NCBI GenBank assembly: GCA_043424675.1
Contig: JBHWPB010000132.1
Span: 1-21,462 of the forward strand
Length of the DNA stretch: 21,462 bases
Origin: JBHWPB01 sp043424675
GTDB taxonomy: Bacteria; Bacillota; Bacilli; Lactobacillales; Carnobacteriaceae_A
Direction of reading: 5' to 3'
Each line of letters starts with the position of its first letter. Positions within the stretch are counted from its first letter, which is position 1. Positions 20,831 through 21,462 of the stretch are shown here, piece by piece. The notes beneath the pieces were generated by a model. It ran no database searches and had not been told where the DNA came from. It saw only the letters and a list, made by a program, of their open reading frames with translations. The position numbers were made by a program, and so were the translations under genes.

Positions 20831-21462
20831 ATGGGAAAAGAAACATTTGAGCGTACAAAACCGCACGTAAACATTGGAACAATTGGACACGTTGACCACG
20901 GGAAAACCACTTTAACTGCAGCGATTACTTCAGTTCTTGCTTCAAAAGGTTTAGCAGAGATCGAAGACTATGCAGAAATTGATGGAGCTCCAGAGGAAAA
21001 AGAACGTGGAATTACTATTAACACTTCTCACGTTGAGTATGAAACTGAAAAGCGTCACTATGCACACATCTATGCGCCTGGACACGCAGACTACGTTAAA
21101 AACATGATCACTGGTGCTGCACAGATGGACGGAGCAATCCTTGTTGTATCTGCTGCTGATGGACCAATGCCACAAACACGTGAGCACATCTTGTTATCAC
21201 GTCAGGTTGGAGTTCCAGCTATCGTTGTTTTCTTAAACAAATTAGACTTAGTAGACGACGAAGAGCTTGTTGAACTAGTTGAATTAGAAGTTCGTGACCT
21301 CCTTTCAGAATACGAATTCCCAGGTGATGATGTTCCAGTTATCGCAGGATCAGCTTTACAAGCGATCAATGGTGAACCTGAGTACGTTGAAAAAATTGAA
21401 GAGTTAATGGATGCTGTTGATGAGTACATTCCAACACCAGACCGTGACACAGAAAAACCATT
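20831..21462 (+). CDS. tuf: Elongation factor Tu (5' part), with G3 Asp replaced by Tyr
   Basis: EF-Tu carries aminoacyl-tRNA to the ribosome as a GTP complex. The gene starts at ATG 20831 with AGGAGG 10 bases upstream and runs off the window; 210 codons are visible. The N-terminus KETFERTKPHVNIGTIGHV contains the G1 motif GHVDHGKTT (19-27). Switch I has EEKERGITINTSHVEYET, the G4 motif is NKLD, and G5 is GSAL. The G3 motif, DxPGH in essentially all translational GTPases, reads YAPGH here: Tyr81 (codon TAT, 21071-21073) replaces the Mg-coordinating Asp, while the catalytic His85 is kept. Ala82 instead of Cys is normal for lactic acid bacteria. The rest of the fragment looks like an ordinary EF-Tu, so a single-base error (GAT read as TAT) or a real mutation are both possible. 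Confidence 0.96.
   Translation, partial: MGKETFERTKPHVNIGTIGHVDHGKTTLTAAITSVLASKGLAEIEDYAEIDGAPEEKERGITINTSHVEYETEKRHYAHIYAPGHADYVKNMITGAAQMDGAILVVSAADGPMPQTREHILLSRQVGVPAIVVFLNKLDLVDDEELVELVELEVRDLLSEYEFPGDDVPVIAGSALQAINGEPEYVEKIEELMDAVDEYIPTPDRDTEKP

Noticed and set aside
20951..21450. Minus-strand ORFs opposite tuf
   Set aside because: The plus strand encodes a recognisable EF-Tu throughout; the antisense frames are by-products.

Overview
The window is a housekeeping block from a low-GC Gram-positive bacterium, most likely a member of the Lactobacillales. Three things point there. The SUF cluster has the Firmicutes-type sufU-sufB order. The gene order rplJ-rplL-(rsmC-like)-rpoB-rpoC-(comC-like)-rpsL-rpsG-fusA-tuf fits that order. 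The EF-Tu fragment resembles lactic acid bacterial EF-Tu (Ala where most bacteria have Cys in the G3 motif), and the rpoB leader has the position and architecture of the Lacto-rpoB RNA. I cannot place it to genus from sequence alone.

Layout. 1-1726: end of sufU and all of sufB (Fe-S cluster assembly). 1840-2490: a promoter, a very early hairpin plus U-tract, and nusG. 2491-3181: a gene-free stretch with imperfect repeats, several hairpins, a strong terminator and a possible decayed gene. 3182-5227: an M20 amidohydrolase and a convergent TANGO2/NRDE-family gene, separated by a bidirectional terminator. 5364-6745: rplK-rplA with two L1-binding-site look-alikes. 6759-8047: rplJ-rplL with an L10-type leader and a terminator. 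8103-8745: an RsmC/YbxB-like methyltransferase. 8776-16388: rpoB-rpoC with a consensus promoter, a structured leader containing an intrinsic terminator, and a terminator after rpoC. 16410-17138 (minus): a type IV prepilin peptidase. 17244-21462: the str operon rpsL-rpsG-fusA-tuf, with a long structured leader before rpsL and an internal promoter before tuf. The tuf gene runs off the window.

How the genes work together. The products are RNA polymerase subunits, the elongation factor NusG, ribosomal proteins of the L1 and L7/L12 stalks and of the 30S decoding and head regions, and two translation GTPases: the core of gene expression. Much of the regulatory information is in untranslated leaders. 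nusG, rplJL and rpoB each show promoter, then leader, then intrinsic terminator, then ORF, which suggests attenuation of all three.

I found no mobile element, CRISPR array, tRNA or rRNA, and no clearly new multi-gene system. The points most worth checking are: a Tyr in place of the conserved G3 Asp of EF-Tu (residue 81), which may be a sequence error; the structured rpsL leader; the shared attenuator architecture; the paired L1 sites; and the repeat-rich region after nusG. Several true starts (rplK, rpoB, rpsL, the rsmC-like gene, the prepilin peptidase, the TANGO2 gene) lie inside the longest open frame and were chosen from ribosome binding sites and family N-termini.
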